NCBI GenBank assembly: GCA_964438735.1
Contig: CAYTLW010000207.1
Span: 1 to 8,348, forward strand
Origin: CAYTLW01 sp964438735
GTDB lineage: Bacteria > Myxococcota_A > UBA9042
Reading direction: 5' to 3'
Length of the DNA stretch: 8,348 bases
Numbering within the stretch: position 1 is the first letter of the stretch; the number at the start of each line of letters is the position of its first letter. The position numbers and the translations under genes were made by a program. This document shows positions 1 through 6,509 of this stretch, in pieces. The notes under the pieces are model-generated. The model did not search any database and was not told the DNA's origin. It worked only from the letters and a program-made list of their open reading frames with translations.

Positions 1-54
1 TGAGGCCCGAAAACGACGTTTTTCGGGCCGAGGGGGCTTCCGGAAGCCCCCTTG
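1..54. repeat. Left arm of 54-bp perfect terminal inverted repeat
   Basis: Positions 1-54 are the exact reverse complement of 8295-8348. Beyond it one base differs (55) and five more match (56-60), after which similarity ends. The arm contains two hairpins. An outer one at 4-29 has a 10-bp stem (GGCCCGAAAA pairing with TTTTCGGGCC) and a 6-nt loop. An inner, perfect 22-bp palindrome at 31-52 has the core GGGGGCTTCCGGAAGCCCCC. The arm starts with TGA and lies at the very edge of the window, so the true repeat may extend outward. It could be a dispersed REP-like or terminator element, the end of a mobile cassette, or an assembly-graph junction. No transposase is present to decide between these. 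Confidence 0.95.
4..52 (-). terminator. Double-hairpin candidate terminator of the giant gene
   Basis: Reading leftward from the stop codon of the giant gene, the transcript would meet the GC-rich palindrome (52-31) and then the second hairpin (29-4), whose stem has an A-run opposite a T-run. There is no long T-tract directly after the first stem, so this is not a textbook intrinsic terminator. It is a strong tandem stem-loop in the right place to end the transcript or protect its 3' end. The same element occupies the equivalent 3' position of the divergent unit at the other end of the window. Confidence 0.5.
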
Positions 55-82
55 TCTCTGGCGAGGCGAGGCAGATCGACGG

Positions 83-110
83 CAGGATCAACAGCGTGGC
101 ACTGATCCTG
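83..110 (-). other. Stem-loop in the 3' untranslated region of the giant gene
   Basis: CAGGATCA (83-90) and TGATCCTG (103-110) are perfectly complementary and enclose a 12-nt loop. Two weaker 5-bp hairpins lie between this and the stop codon, at 124-137 and 140-155. No gene fits between 55 and 155. The stem may be a structured 3' end or chance; no T-tract follows it on either strand. Confidence 0.35.
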
Positions 111-155
111 AACCCCATCGATGGCCTCCCTCGAGGCGGTCGGAGCGACGTCCGA

Positions 156-3100
156 TCAGAGCTTCTTGCTGTAGACCGCCAGGTCGTCGACGAACCAGCC
201 CTTGCCGTCATTCTTGATGGCGTCGCCGGAGTCGAAGCGCAGGCGGATCTGGATGCTCTTGCCCATCCACTTGTCCAGCGGCCGACTGATCTCGAGCCAC
301 TTGCCCTTGCCTTCGCTGTTGGACAGGCGCCAGGACTCGATGTTCTTGACGAATCCATCGTCGGAGACCTCGACATAGCGGTTGTCGTACTTGGTGTGCT
401 CCTCGACACCATTGTAGGACCACAGACCCAGCGCTGCGCCGGCCGCGGTGGGCACCTTGACCTTGGCCGAGACGACGGCGCCGCCGACCTTCTTGTTGGC
501 GACGTTGAAGTTCTTGCCGTTGTTGAAGTTCAGCGAGCACTTGGCCGACTTGTAGCCGGGCGGGTTGGGCGTGCCGTCGATGGCCCAGCCCACGGTGCCG
601 GCCTTGACAGCGGGGTCGAAGGTCCAGCCCTTGGCGCCGCAGTCGACCTTGTCGCTCCAGGCGGCGGTCTTGGTGCACTTGTCGACGCCGATGCAGACGC
701 CCTTCTTGCAGGCGTCGGTGGCGGTGCAGGCGTTGCCATCGTCGCAGCTGGAGCCCTCGGCGGCGGCCTTGTGGCTGCAGGCGCCGGTCTTGGCGTCGCA
801 GCTGTCGGTGGTGCAGGCCTTGCCGTCATCGCACTTGCCCTTGCCGCCGACGCACTTGCCGCCCTTGCAGGCGTCCTGCAGCGTGCAGACCTTGCCGTCG
901 GTGCACAGGGTGCCGTCCTTCTTGGCGGCGAACTTGCAGCCGCCGGCCTTGGGATCGCAGCTGTCGGCGGTGCAGCTGTTCTTGTCGTCGCAGACCTTCA
1001 GCTGACCGGCGCACTTGCCGGCCTTGCAGGCATCCTTGGTGGTGCAGGCGTTGCCATCGTCGCAGGGAGCGATGTTGTTGGCGTGCTTGCAGCCGGACTT
1101 CGGGTCGCACCAATCCCAGGTGCAGGCCTCGCCGTCGCTGCACTCGGCGTCCGACTTGGCGAAGCTGTTGGCGCAGGCGCCATCCTTGTTGCAGGTGTCG
1201 ACCGTGCAGGCGTTGCCGTCGTCGCACTGGCTGTCCTTGCCGCAGCTGGCCGCCTTGACCGTGCCGAACTCCACGACCAGGTCATCGATGAACCAGCCAG
1301 CGCCGGTATTGGCGACGCCGTCGATGGAGTCGAACGAGAAGCGAACCTGGATCTTCTTGCCCAGCCAGCCGTCCAGCTGCACGTGATGCTGGACCCACTT
1401 CTTGGGGTCGATCTGGTTGGCCATGGCGATGACCTGCACCCGGCTCTTGAAGCCATCATCCGAGATCAGCACCTTGCGCTGGTCGTAGGTGTTGTTGGTC
1501 TCGGTGTCGTGCCAGCTCCAGAAGCTCAGGCGCGCATGACCGGTGGCGCCGATGCTCACCGCGGCGCTGGTCGCCACGCCGGCGACGCGGGCCGCGGGCG
1601 TGGGCGAGAAGTCCTTGCCGTCGTTGAAGTTCAGCGAGCACGTGGGCGACTTCGCCTTCGGAGTCTTGGGGGTGGCGTCGATGAGCCAGCCGACCTGCCC
1701 CGTCTTCGGCGCCGGTTCGGCCTTGAAGCCGCTGGCCGTGCCGCAGGGGAACTTCACGTTGAGCACCTTCTTGTAGGTGCAGGCGTCCTTGCCGGCGCAC
1801 TTGCCCTTGGTGCAGACGTCGTTGGCGGTGCAGGCGTTGCCGTCGACGCAGGCGGTGCCGTCCTTGGCCACGGCGTTGGAGCACTTGCCGGTCTTGGCGT
1901 CGCAGGCGTCGACCGTGCAGGCGTTGCCGTCGTGGCAATCCTTCTTCTTGCCGGCGCAGACGCCGGCCTTGCACTTGGCGCCCAGCAGACAGGCGTCGCC
2001 GGTGCTGCAGGCGCTGCCGTCGGGCCGCGCCTTGTAGGTGCACTTGCCGGTCTTGCTGTCGCAGCTGTCGCTGGTGCAGGGCTTGTTGTCGTTGCACTTC
2101 TGCTTGGCGCCGAGGCACTTGCCGTTGTTGCACACCGACTCGACGGTGCAGAGGTTGCCGTCGTCGCACTTGGCGCTGTTGGACGGGAAGACGCAGCCCT
2201 TGATGGGATCGCAGCTGTCGTAGGTGCAGACGTTGCCGTCGGTGCACTTCTTGGCTTCGCCGCCGCAGCTGCCCTTGGTGCAGGTGTCTTTGTCGCTGCA
2301 GGCGTTGCCATCGTCGCAGGTGGCGCCGTCCTTGACACCGGTGCTGGTGCAGGCGCCGGTCTTGGTGTCGCATTTATCGGTGGTGCAGGGGTTGCCGTCA
2401 TCGCAGACCGCATCGGACTTGCAGCCGGTGCAGATGGCCTTGTAATCCTTGCAGCAGTTGCCCAGCTTGGCGCAATCGGCGCTGCACTGGCACTTGGCGC
2501 CGGCGACGAACTTGCCGCAGCGGCCTACGCAGGAGGTGCTGACGTCGATCTGGCCGGCCTCGACGATCAGGTCGTCGATGAACCAGCCCGGGCCGTCGTT
2601 GTAGTAGCCGTCGGCGGAGTCGAAGTCGAAGCGGACCTGGATCTTCTTGCCGGCCCAGCTGCCCAGCTGGATGGTGACCTTCTCCCAGGTCTTCTTGTTG
2701 ACCAGGTTGGACAGGCGCCAGGACTGCAGCGACTTCTTGAAGCCGTCATCGCTGACCTGGATGCGCCGGTGATCGTACTGGTTGCCGTCGCTGCCGCTCT
2801 CCACGCCGTGATAGGACGACAGGGTCAGGCGGGCCTGGCCGGTGGCCGGCAGGGTGATGGCGGCGCTGGTGACCTTGCCCAGGGCGGCCTTGGAGCCGTT
2901 GTCGTAGTTCTTGCCGTTGTTGAAGTTCAGCGAGCACTTCTCGGACTTGTAGCCGGGCGGGTTGGGCGTGCCGTCGATGTGCCAGCCCAGGGCCGGCTCC
3001 TTGTTGGCCGGCTCGGCCGTCCAGCCGGCGTTCTTGCCGCACTCGAAGGTATCCTGCAGCAGCGCCGAGTACGTGCAGACGTTCTTGCCGGCGCACTTGC

Positions 3101-6100
3101 CCTTGGTGCAGATGGTGGCCACGGTGCAGGCGTTGGCGTCGTTGCAGCCGGTGCCATCCTTGACCGGGGTGCTCTTGCAGGCGCCGGTCTTGGCGTCGCA
3201 GGCGTCGGTGGTGCAGGGGTTGTCGTCGTCGCACTTGGCCTTGCCGGCGGCGCACTTGCCGCCGCTGCAGGCGTCGTTCGCGGTGCACTTATCGCCGTCT
3301 TCGCAGGCGGTGCCGTCGGTGAGGTTGTCGGCCTTGCAGGCGCCGGTCTTGGCGTCGCAGATGTCCTTGGTGCAGCTGTTGCCGTCGTCGCACTTGGCGG
3401 TGCCAGCGGCGCACTTGCCCTTGCTGCAGGTGTCCTTGGTGGTGCAGGGGTCGCCGTCGTCGCAACCGCCGACCGCGTCGCTATGCTGGCAACCGGAGAG
3501 CTTGTCGCAGAAGTCCCAGGTGCAGTCGTTGCCGTCGTCACAGCTGGTCGGCGCGCCCTTGCAGGTGCCGGCGGCGCAGGCGTCCTTGCTGGTGCAGGCG
3601 TCGCCGTCGTTGCAGCCGGTGCCGTCGGGGGCGGCCTTGGCCAGGCATTTTCCGGTCTTCTTGTCGCAGGTGTCGACCGTGCAGGCGTCGCCATCATCGC
3701 AGCCCGAATCGAGGGTGCACTTGACGCACAGGGCCTTGTAGTCGGCGCAGCAGTCGCCGAAGCCGGCGCAGCCGCTGTCGCACTGGCAGGTGGCCTTGCT
3801 GTCGTACTTGCCGCACTTATCCTTGCAGGTGCCGGCGTTGGCGGTGCCCACCTCGATGGCCAGGTCATCGATAAACCAGCCGGTGCCGCTGTTGTTGACG
3901 CCGTCGACCGAGTCGAAGCGCAGGCGGATGGCGATGGTGCGCCCCTTCCAGGCGTCCAGGTCGATGGTCACCTTGGTCCAGGTCTTCGTCTTTGCGCTGT
4001 TGGACTGCTTGATGGACTGCACCTTCTTCTTGAAGGCGTCGCTGCTCAGCTCCACGTAGCGATGATCGTAGGAGTTGCTGCTCTCCACATCGTGCCAGCT
4101 CTGCAGCACCAGGCGCACGCTGGCGCCGTCGGGCACCTTGATGCCCGAACGGGTGACCTGGCCGGCGGCCTTGATGGCCTTGCCGCTGCTGTCCTTGGCG
4201 CTGTAGTCCTTGCCATTGTTGAAGTTGACCGTGCACTTGCCGGTCTTGGGCTTGACCGCCGCGGGCGTGCCGTCCACGTGCCAGCCAGTCGCCGGCTCGC
4301 CGACCACGGGCATGGCCTTCCAGTCGGCCGCCTTGGCGCAGTCGATGTCGTCCTTCCACACGGTCTTGAAGGTGCAGACGTTGCTGCCACCGCCGCACTT
4401 GCCGGAGGTGCACTTCTCGCCGCCGGTGCAGGCGTTGCCGTCGTCGCAGGGGGTGCCGGTGGCGGCGGCCTTGTGGCTGCACTTGCCGGTGCTGGCGTCG
4501 CAGAGATCGGTGGTGCAGGGCTCGCCATCGTTGCAGGTGTTGACCAGACCGACGCACTTGCCGGCCTTGCAGGCGTCCTTGGTGCTGCACTTGTCGCCGT
4601 CGTCGCAAGCGGCGCCATCGGCTCCTGCCTTGGCGCTGCAGGCGCCCGTCTTCGGGTCGCAGACGTCGTCGGTGCAGGGGTTGTTGTCGTCACATAGTTT
4701 CTTGCCGGCGCATTTGCCGCTGGCGCACTTGTCGCCGCTGGTGCAGGGGTCGCCATCGTCACAGGCGGCGCCGTTGGCATCAGCGCCGTGGGTGCACTTG
4801 CCGGTCTTGGCGTCGCAGGCGTCCTTGGTGCAGGAGTTCTTGTCGTCGCAGACCTTGGGCACGCCGGCGCACTTGCCGCCCGTGCAGACGGCGTTCACGT
4901 TGCACTTGTTGCCATCATCGCAGGCGCTGCCGTCGGTGGCCGCGCTGTGGCTGCACTTCTTGGTGGCACCGTCGCAGGTGTCCACGGTGCAGGGGTCGTT
5001 GTCGTCGCAATCCTTGCCGGTGCCCTTGCAGACACCCGCGTTGCACTTGTCGGCGTCGGTGCAGGGGTTGCCATCGTCACAGGCGTCGCCGTTGCCGGCC
5101 GCGACGTGGTCGCAGCTGCCGGTCTTGGCGTCGCAGGCGTCGGTGGTGCAGGCGTTGCCATCATCGCAGCTCTTGGCCTTGCCGGCGCAGGTGCCGCCGG
5201 TGCAGGCGTCGCCCGCGGTGCAGCCGTCGCCATCATCGCAGGGGGTGGCGTCGGCGGCCGCCTGGTGATCGCACTTGGCGGTCTTGGGATCGCAGACATC
5301 GTCGGTGCAGGGGTCCGCGTCGGCGCAATCTTTGGCCGTGCCGGTGCACTTGCCACCCTTGCAGGCGTCGTCGGCGGTGCACATATCGCCGTCATCGCAC
5401 TTGCCATCGACCGGCTTGTGGATGCAGCCGGCGGCCGGGTCGCAGCTGTCGGTGGTGCAGGTGTCGCCGTCGTCGCAGCTCTTCTTGACGCCACCGCCGC
5501 ACTTGCCGTCCTTGCAGGCCTTCTTCTCGAGGCACTTATCGCCATCTTCGCAGGCGGCGGTGTTGTTGTTGTGCACGCAGCCCTTGGCCTTGTCGCAGCT
5601 GTCATCGGTGCAGGCGTCGCCATCGTCGCAGGCCTTGGCCGTGCCCAGGCAGGCGCCGTCGGCGCAGGTGTCGGCCTCGGTGCAGGGGTCGCCATCATCG
5701 CAGGCGTCGGTGGTCGGCACGTGGCTGCACACGCCGGTCACGCAGGTATCTGCGGTGCAGGGGTTCTTGTCATCGCACTGGGCATCGGCGGTGCAAGCGC
5801 CACCGCCATCGGTGCCGCCGCCATCGGCGCCGCCACAGAGGTCGTCGTAGTCGGCGCAGCAATCCTTGTACTGCTTGCAGCCGCTGTCGCACTGGCACGC
5901 AGAGTTGGAGTCGTACTTGCCGCACTTATCCTGGCAGGTGCCAGCGGGCGCGGAGCCGTCGTCGTCCGTCACATCCGGGTCACCGCCACCATCCTCGATG
6001 GTCGTATCGGGCGTGCCGGGGCCGCCATCAACCGGCGTCACATCGGGCGTGCCGGGGCCGCCATCGACCGGCGTCACATCGGGCGTGCCGGGGCTGCCAT

Positions 6101-6314
6101 CGGGCTGGACCTGGCCATCCAACGCCACCGAGTCGGTGGTCCGCGGGATGCCGTCGCCGAGATTCACGGTCGAATCGGAGGTGTCCGCCGTCGGGCCTGG
6201 CTGCGCCGGTCCAGTCGGGGGATCGCTGCAGACGCTGAGCAGCGCCACCAGCATCAAGGCGCCAGCGGCATGGGCGAAGGGGCGGAGCGCAACCGAGAAC
6301 TTGTTGTTTTTCAT
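156..6314 (-). CDS. Giant Cys-rich modular surface lipoprotein (SMB / CTDC repeats / beta-sandwich)
   Basis: A 2052-residue, about 210-kDa protein, predicted exported. The ATG at 6314 is chosen because GAGG lies 6 nt upstream and a signal peptide follows immediately; the frame stays open upstream only as overlap with the opposite-strand gene. Residues 1-28 are a signal peptide ending LLSVC, with C29 as likely lipid site; Val at -1 is atypical for a lipobox. Residues 30-125 are a disordered linker with a 12-residue repeat. SMB-like knots lie at 127-160, 830-863 and 1262-1295, with Cys spacing 3-8-1-3-5-0-6, close to vitronectin. CTDC-type runs lie at 174-646, 866-1079, 1298-1511 and 1691-1879. 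Beta-sandwich domains start at C647, C1080, C1512 and C1880, each with NFNxGK[DN], a YDxR-x-V/I segment and a final GWF[IV]DDL. There is no catalytic motif and no C-terminal sorting tail. A structural, adhesive or Ca-binding role is inference from Asp-rich, disulfide-rich repeats. Confidence 0.93.
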   Translation of the reverse strand: MKNNKFSVALRPFAHAAGALMLVALLSVCSDPPTGPAQPGPTADTSDSTVNLGDGIPRTTDSVALDGQVQPDGSPGTPDVTPVDGGPGTPDVTPVDGGPGTPDTTIEDGGGDPDVTDDDGSAPAGTCQDKCGKYDSNSACQCDSGCKQYKDCCADYDDLCGGADGGGTDGGGACTADAQCDDKNPCTADTCVTGVCSHVPTTDACDDGDPCTEADTCADGACLGTAKACDDGDACTDDSCDKAKGCVHNNNTAACEDGDKCLEKKACKDGKCGGGVKKSCDDGDTCTTDSCDPAAGCIHKPVDGKCDDGDMCTADDACKGGKCTGTAKDCADADPCTDDVCDPKTAKCDHQAAADATPCDDGDGCTAGDACTGGTCAGKAKSCDDGNACTTDACDAKTGSCDHVAAGNGDACDDGNPCTDADKCNAGVCKGTGKDCDDNDPCTVDTCDGATKKCSHSAATDGSACDDGNKCNVNAVCTGGKCAGVPKVCDDKNSCTKDACDAKTGKCTHGADANGAACDDGDPCTSGDKCASGKCAGKKLCDDNNPCTDDVCDPKTGACSAKAGADGAACDDGDKCSTKDACKAGKCVGLVNTCNDGEPCTTDLCDASTGKCSHKAAATGTPCDDGNACTGGEKCTSGKCGGGSNVCTFKTVWKDDIDCAKAADWKAMPVVGEPATGWHVDGTPAAVKPKTGKCTVNFNNGKDYSAKDSSGKAIKAAGQVTRSGIKVPDGASVRLVLQSWHDVESSNSYDHRYVELSSDAFKKKVQSIKQSNSAKTKTWTKVTIDLDAWKGRTIAIRLRFDSVDGVNNSGTGWFIDDLAIEVGTANAGTCKDKCGKYDSKATCQCDSGCAGFGDCCADYKALCVKCTLDSGCDDGDACTVDTCDKKTGKCLAKAAPDGTGCNDGDACTSKDACAAGTCKGAPTSCDDGNDCTWDFCDKLSGCQHSDAVGGCDDGDPCTTKDTCSKGKCAAGTAKCDDGNSCTKDICDAKTGACKADNLTDGTACEDGDKCTANDACSGGKCAAGKAKCDDDNPCTTDACDAKTGACKSTPVKDGTGCNDANACTVATICTKGKCAGKNVCTYSALLQDTFECGKNAGWTAEPANKEPALGWHIDGTPNPPGYKSEKCSLNFNNGKNYDNGSKAALGKVTSAAITLPATGQARLTLSSYHGVESGSDGNQYDHRRIQVSDDGFKKSLQSWRLSNLVNKKTWEKVTIQLGSWAGKKIQVRFDFDSADGYYNDGPGWFIDDLIVEAGQIDVSTSCVGRCGKFVAGAKCQCSADCAKLGNCCKDYKAICTGCKSDAVCDDGNPCTTDKCDTKTGACTSTGVKDGATCDDGNACSDKDTCTKGSCGGEAKKCTDGNVCTYDSCDPIKGCVFPSNSAKCDDGNLCTVESVCNNGKCLGAKQKCNDNKPCTSDSCDSKTGKCTYKARPDGSACSTGDACLLGAKCKAGVCAGKKKDCHDGNACTVDACDAKTGKCSNAVAKDGTACVDGNACTANDVCTKGKCAGKDACTYKKVLNVKFPCGTASGFKAEPAPKTGQVGWLIDATPKTPKAKSPTCSLNFNDGKDFSPTPAARVAGVATSAAVSIGATGHARLSFWSWHDTETNNTYDQRKVLISDDGFKSRVQVIAMANQIDPKKWVQHHVQLDGWLGKKIQVRFSFDSIDGVANTGAGWFIDDLVVEFGTVKAASCGKDSQCDDGNACTVDTCNKDGACANSFAKSDAECSDGEACTWDWCDPKSGCKHANNIAPCDDGNACTTKDACKAGKCAGQLKVCDDKNSCTADSCDPKAGGCKFAAKKDGTLCTDGKVCTLQDACKGGKCVGGKGKCDDGKACTTDSCDAKTGACSHKAAAEGSSCDDGNACTATDACKKGVCIGVDKCTKTAAWSDKVDCGAKGWTFDPAVKAGTVGWAIDGTPNPPGYKSAKCSLNFNNGKNFNVANKKVGGAVVSAKVKVPTAAGAALGLWSYNGVEEHTKYDNRYVEVSDDGFVKNIESWRLSNSEGKGKWLEISRPLDKWMGKSIQIRLRFDSGDAIKNDGKGWFVDDLAVYSKKL
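159..1244 (-). repeat. Module 4 of the giant protein: 7 CTDC units + beta-sandwich, no SMB
   Basis: Residues 1691-2052. The lead-in SCGKDSQ is directly followed by seven CTDC units in the order A-A-B-A-B-A-B, then the last beta-sandwich domain (1880-2052), which ends the protein three residues after the Tyr-Ser of its last strand. Modules 1-3 each begin with an SMB knot and alternate A and B strictly. This module lacks the knot and the first B unit, while the lead-in Cys is kept. Its second unit carries CTWDWCD, matching the CTWDFCD unit third in module 2, which fixes where the missing unit was. Confidence 0.85.
1263..2531 (-). repeat. Module 3 of the giant protein: SMB + 8 CTDC units + beta-sandwich
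   Basis: Residues 1262-1684. SMB-like knot 1262-1295 (Cys 1262, 1266, 1275, 1277, 1281, 1287, 1288, 1295), lead-in C1298, four A-B pairs of CTDC units (from C1304 to 1511), then beta-sandwich domain 1512-1684 with WHDTE, YDQRKV and GWFIDDL. This is the most diverged of the three SMB-bearing modules; for example, one B unit begins CSTGDAC instead of CDDGxxC. Confidence 0.88.
2553..3827 (-). repeat. Module 2 of the giant protein: SMB + 8 CTDC units + beta-sandwich
   Basis: Residues 830-1254. SMB-like knot 830-863 (Cys 830, 834, 843, 845, 849, 855, 856, 863; CCADY motif), lead-in C866, four A-B pairs of CTDC units (872-1079), then beta-sandwich domain 1080-1254 with GWHIDGTP, NFNNGKN and GWFIDDL. 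This domain shares a nearly identical 80-nt tract with that of module 4. Confidence 0.9.
3846..5936 (-). repeat. Module 1 of the giant protein: SMB + 18 CTDC units + beta-sandwich
   Basis: Residues 127-823. SMB-like knot 127-160 (Cys 127, 131, 140, 142, 146, 152, 153, 160), a Gly/Asp/Thr linker (161-173), lead-in C174, then nine strictly alternating A-B pairs of CTDC units (180-646) and beta-sandwich domain 647-823. Type A runs CDDGxxCTxDxCD...C and is about 26-29 residues. Type B runs CDDGxxCTxxDxCxxGxC and is about 23-25 residues. Each unit has four Cys. The run is more than twice as long as in the other modules, so it probably grew by tandem duplication of A-B pairs. Confidence 0.9.
5985..6092 (-). 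repeat. Three tandem 36-bp repeats encoding the N-terminal linker
   Basis: Residues 75-110 are three 12-residue copies: PGTPDVTPVDGG twice, then PGTPDTTIEDGG. The first two copies differ only at scattered bases; the third has drifted. The Pro/Thr/Asp/Gly make-up suits a flexible spacer holding the modules away from the membrane. Copy number is likely to vary between strains by slippage. Confidence 0.85.
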
Positions 6315-6509
6315 CGTGAACCTCAGGAGACCGCAGCCATCATTGGGGGTCTGGCGCGCGGAGGATGCCGATCCCCGCCGCAATTGGCAACGGTTGGTTT
6401 GCACACTCCGTTTGGTTGAGGCGCTCGGCCCGCAACCGATATTCGCAGGATTACAACCGATTTCGGCGCTCTCCTTGCCGCTCGACCACGGCGCACCTAG
6501 AACGTTGAA
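6315..6509. promoter_or_regulatory. Divergent intergenic region with repeated CAACCG boxes
   Basis: This is the only sizeable non-coding gap between genes, and both transcription units must start here. It holds a direct repeat CAACCGAT at 6433-6440 and 6454-6461, exactly 21 bp (two helical turns) apart. A further CAACCG lies on the minus strand at 6391-6396, within CAACGGTTG (6388-6396). It is visibly less GC-rich than the genes. A weak sigma-70-like pair on the plus strand (TTGAGG, then TATTCG 18 nt later) overlaps the first box. I could not identify a convincing promoter on the minus strand. Confidence 0.45.
6321..6325 (-). promoter_or_regulatory. Ribosome binding site of the giant gene
   Basis: On the minus strand TGAGG lies 6 nt before the ATG at 6314. 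It supports that start over the long upstream open frame, which has no such site leading into a signal peptide. Confidence 0.65.

Noticed and set aside
96..4697. A 1533-codon open frame on the plus strand, antisense to the giant gene
   Set aside because: Its product is low-complexity Ala/Gly/Val/Leu with repeats mirroring the CTDC units. It arises because the repeated GC-rich codons of the minus-strand gene leave no stops in this frame. It has no signal, domain or ribosome site; the minus-strand frame gives clear domain motifs.
678..5795. CRISPR-like regular repeats at DNA level
   Set aside because: The periodic GCAGGCGTTGCCGTCGTCGC pattern is in frame, degenerate at third positions and encodes the CTDC protein repeats; there are no unique spacers.
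6386..6402. Possible sigma-54 promoter (TTGGCA ... TTTGCA)
   Set aside because: The GG-to-GC spacing is 15 bp, not the required 12.
4788..6419. A second long antisense open frame (543 codons) on the plus strand
   Set aside because: Same cause: Ala/Gly/Val-rich mirror of the repeat region, and it ends by running over the start of the giant gene and into the promoter region.
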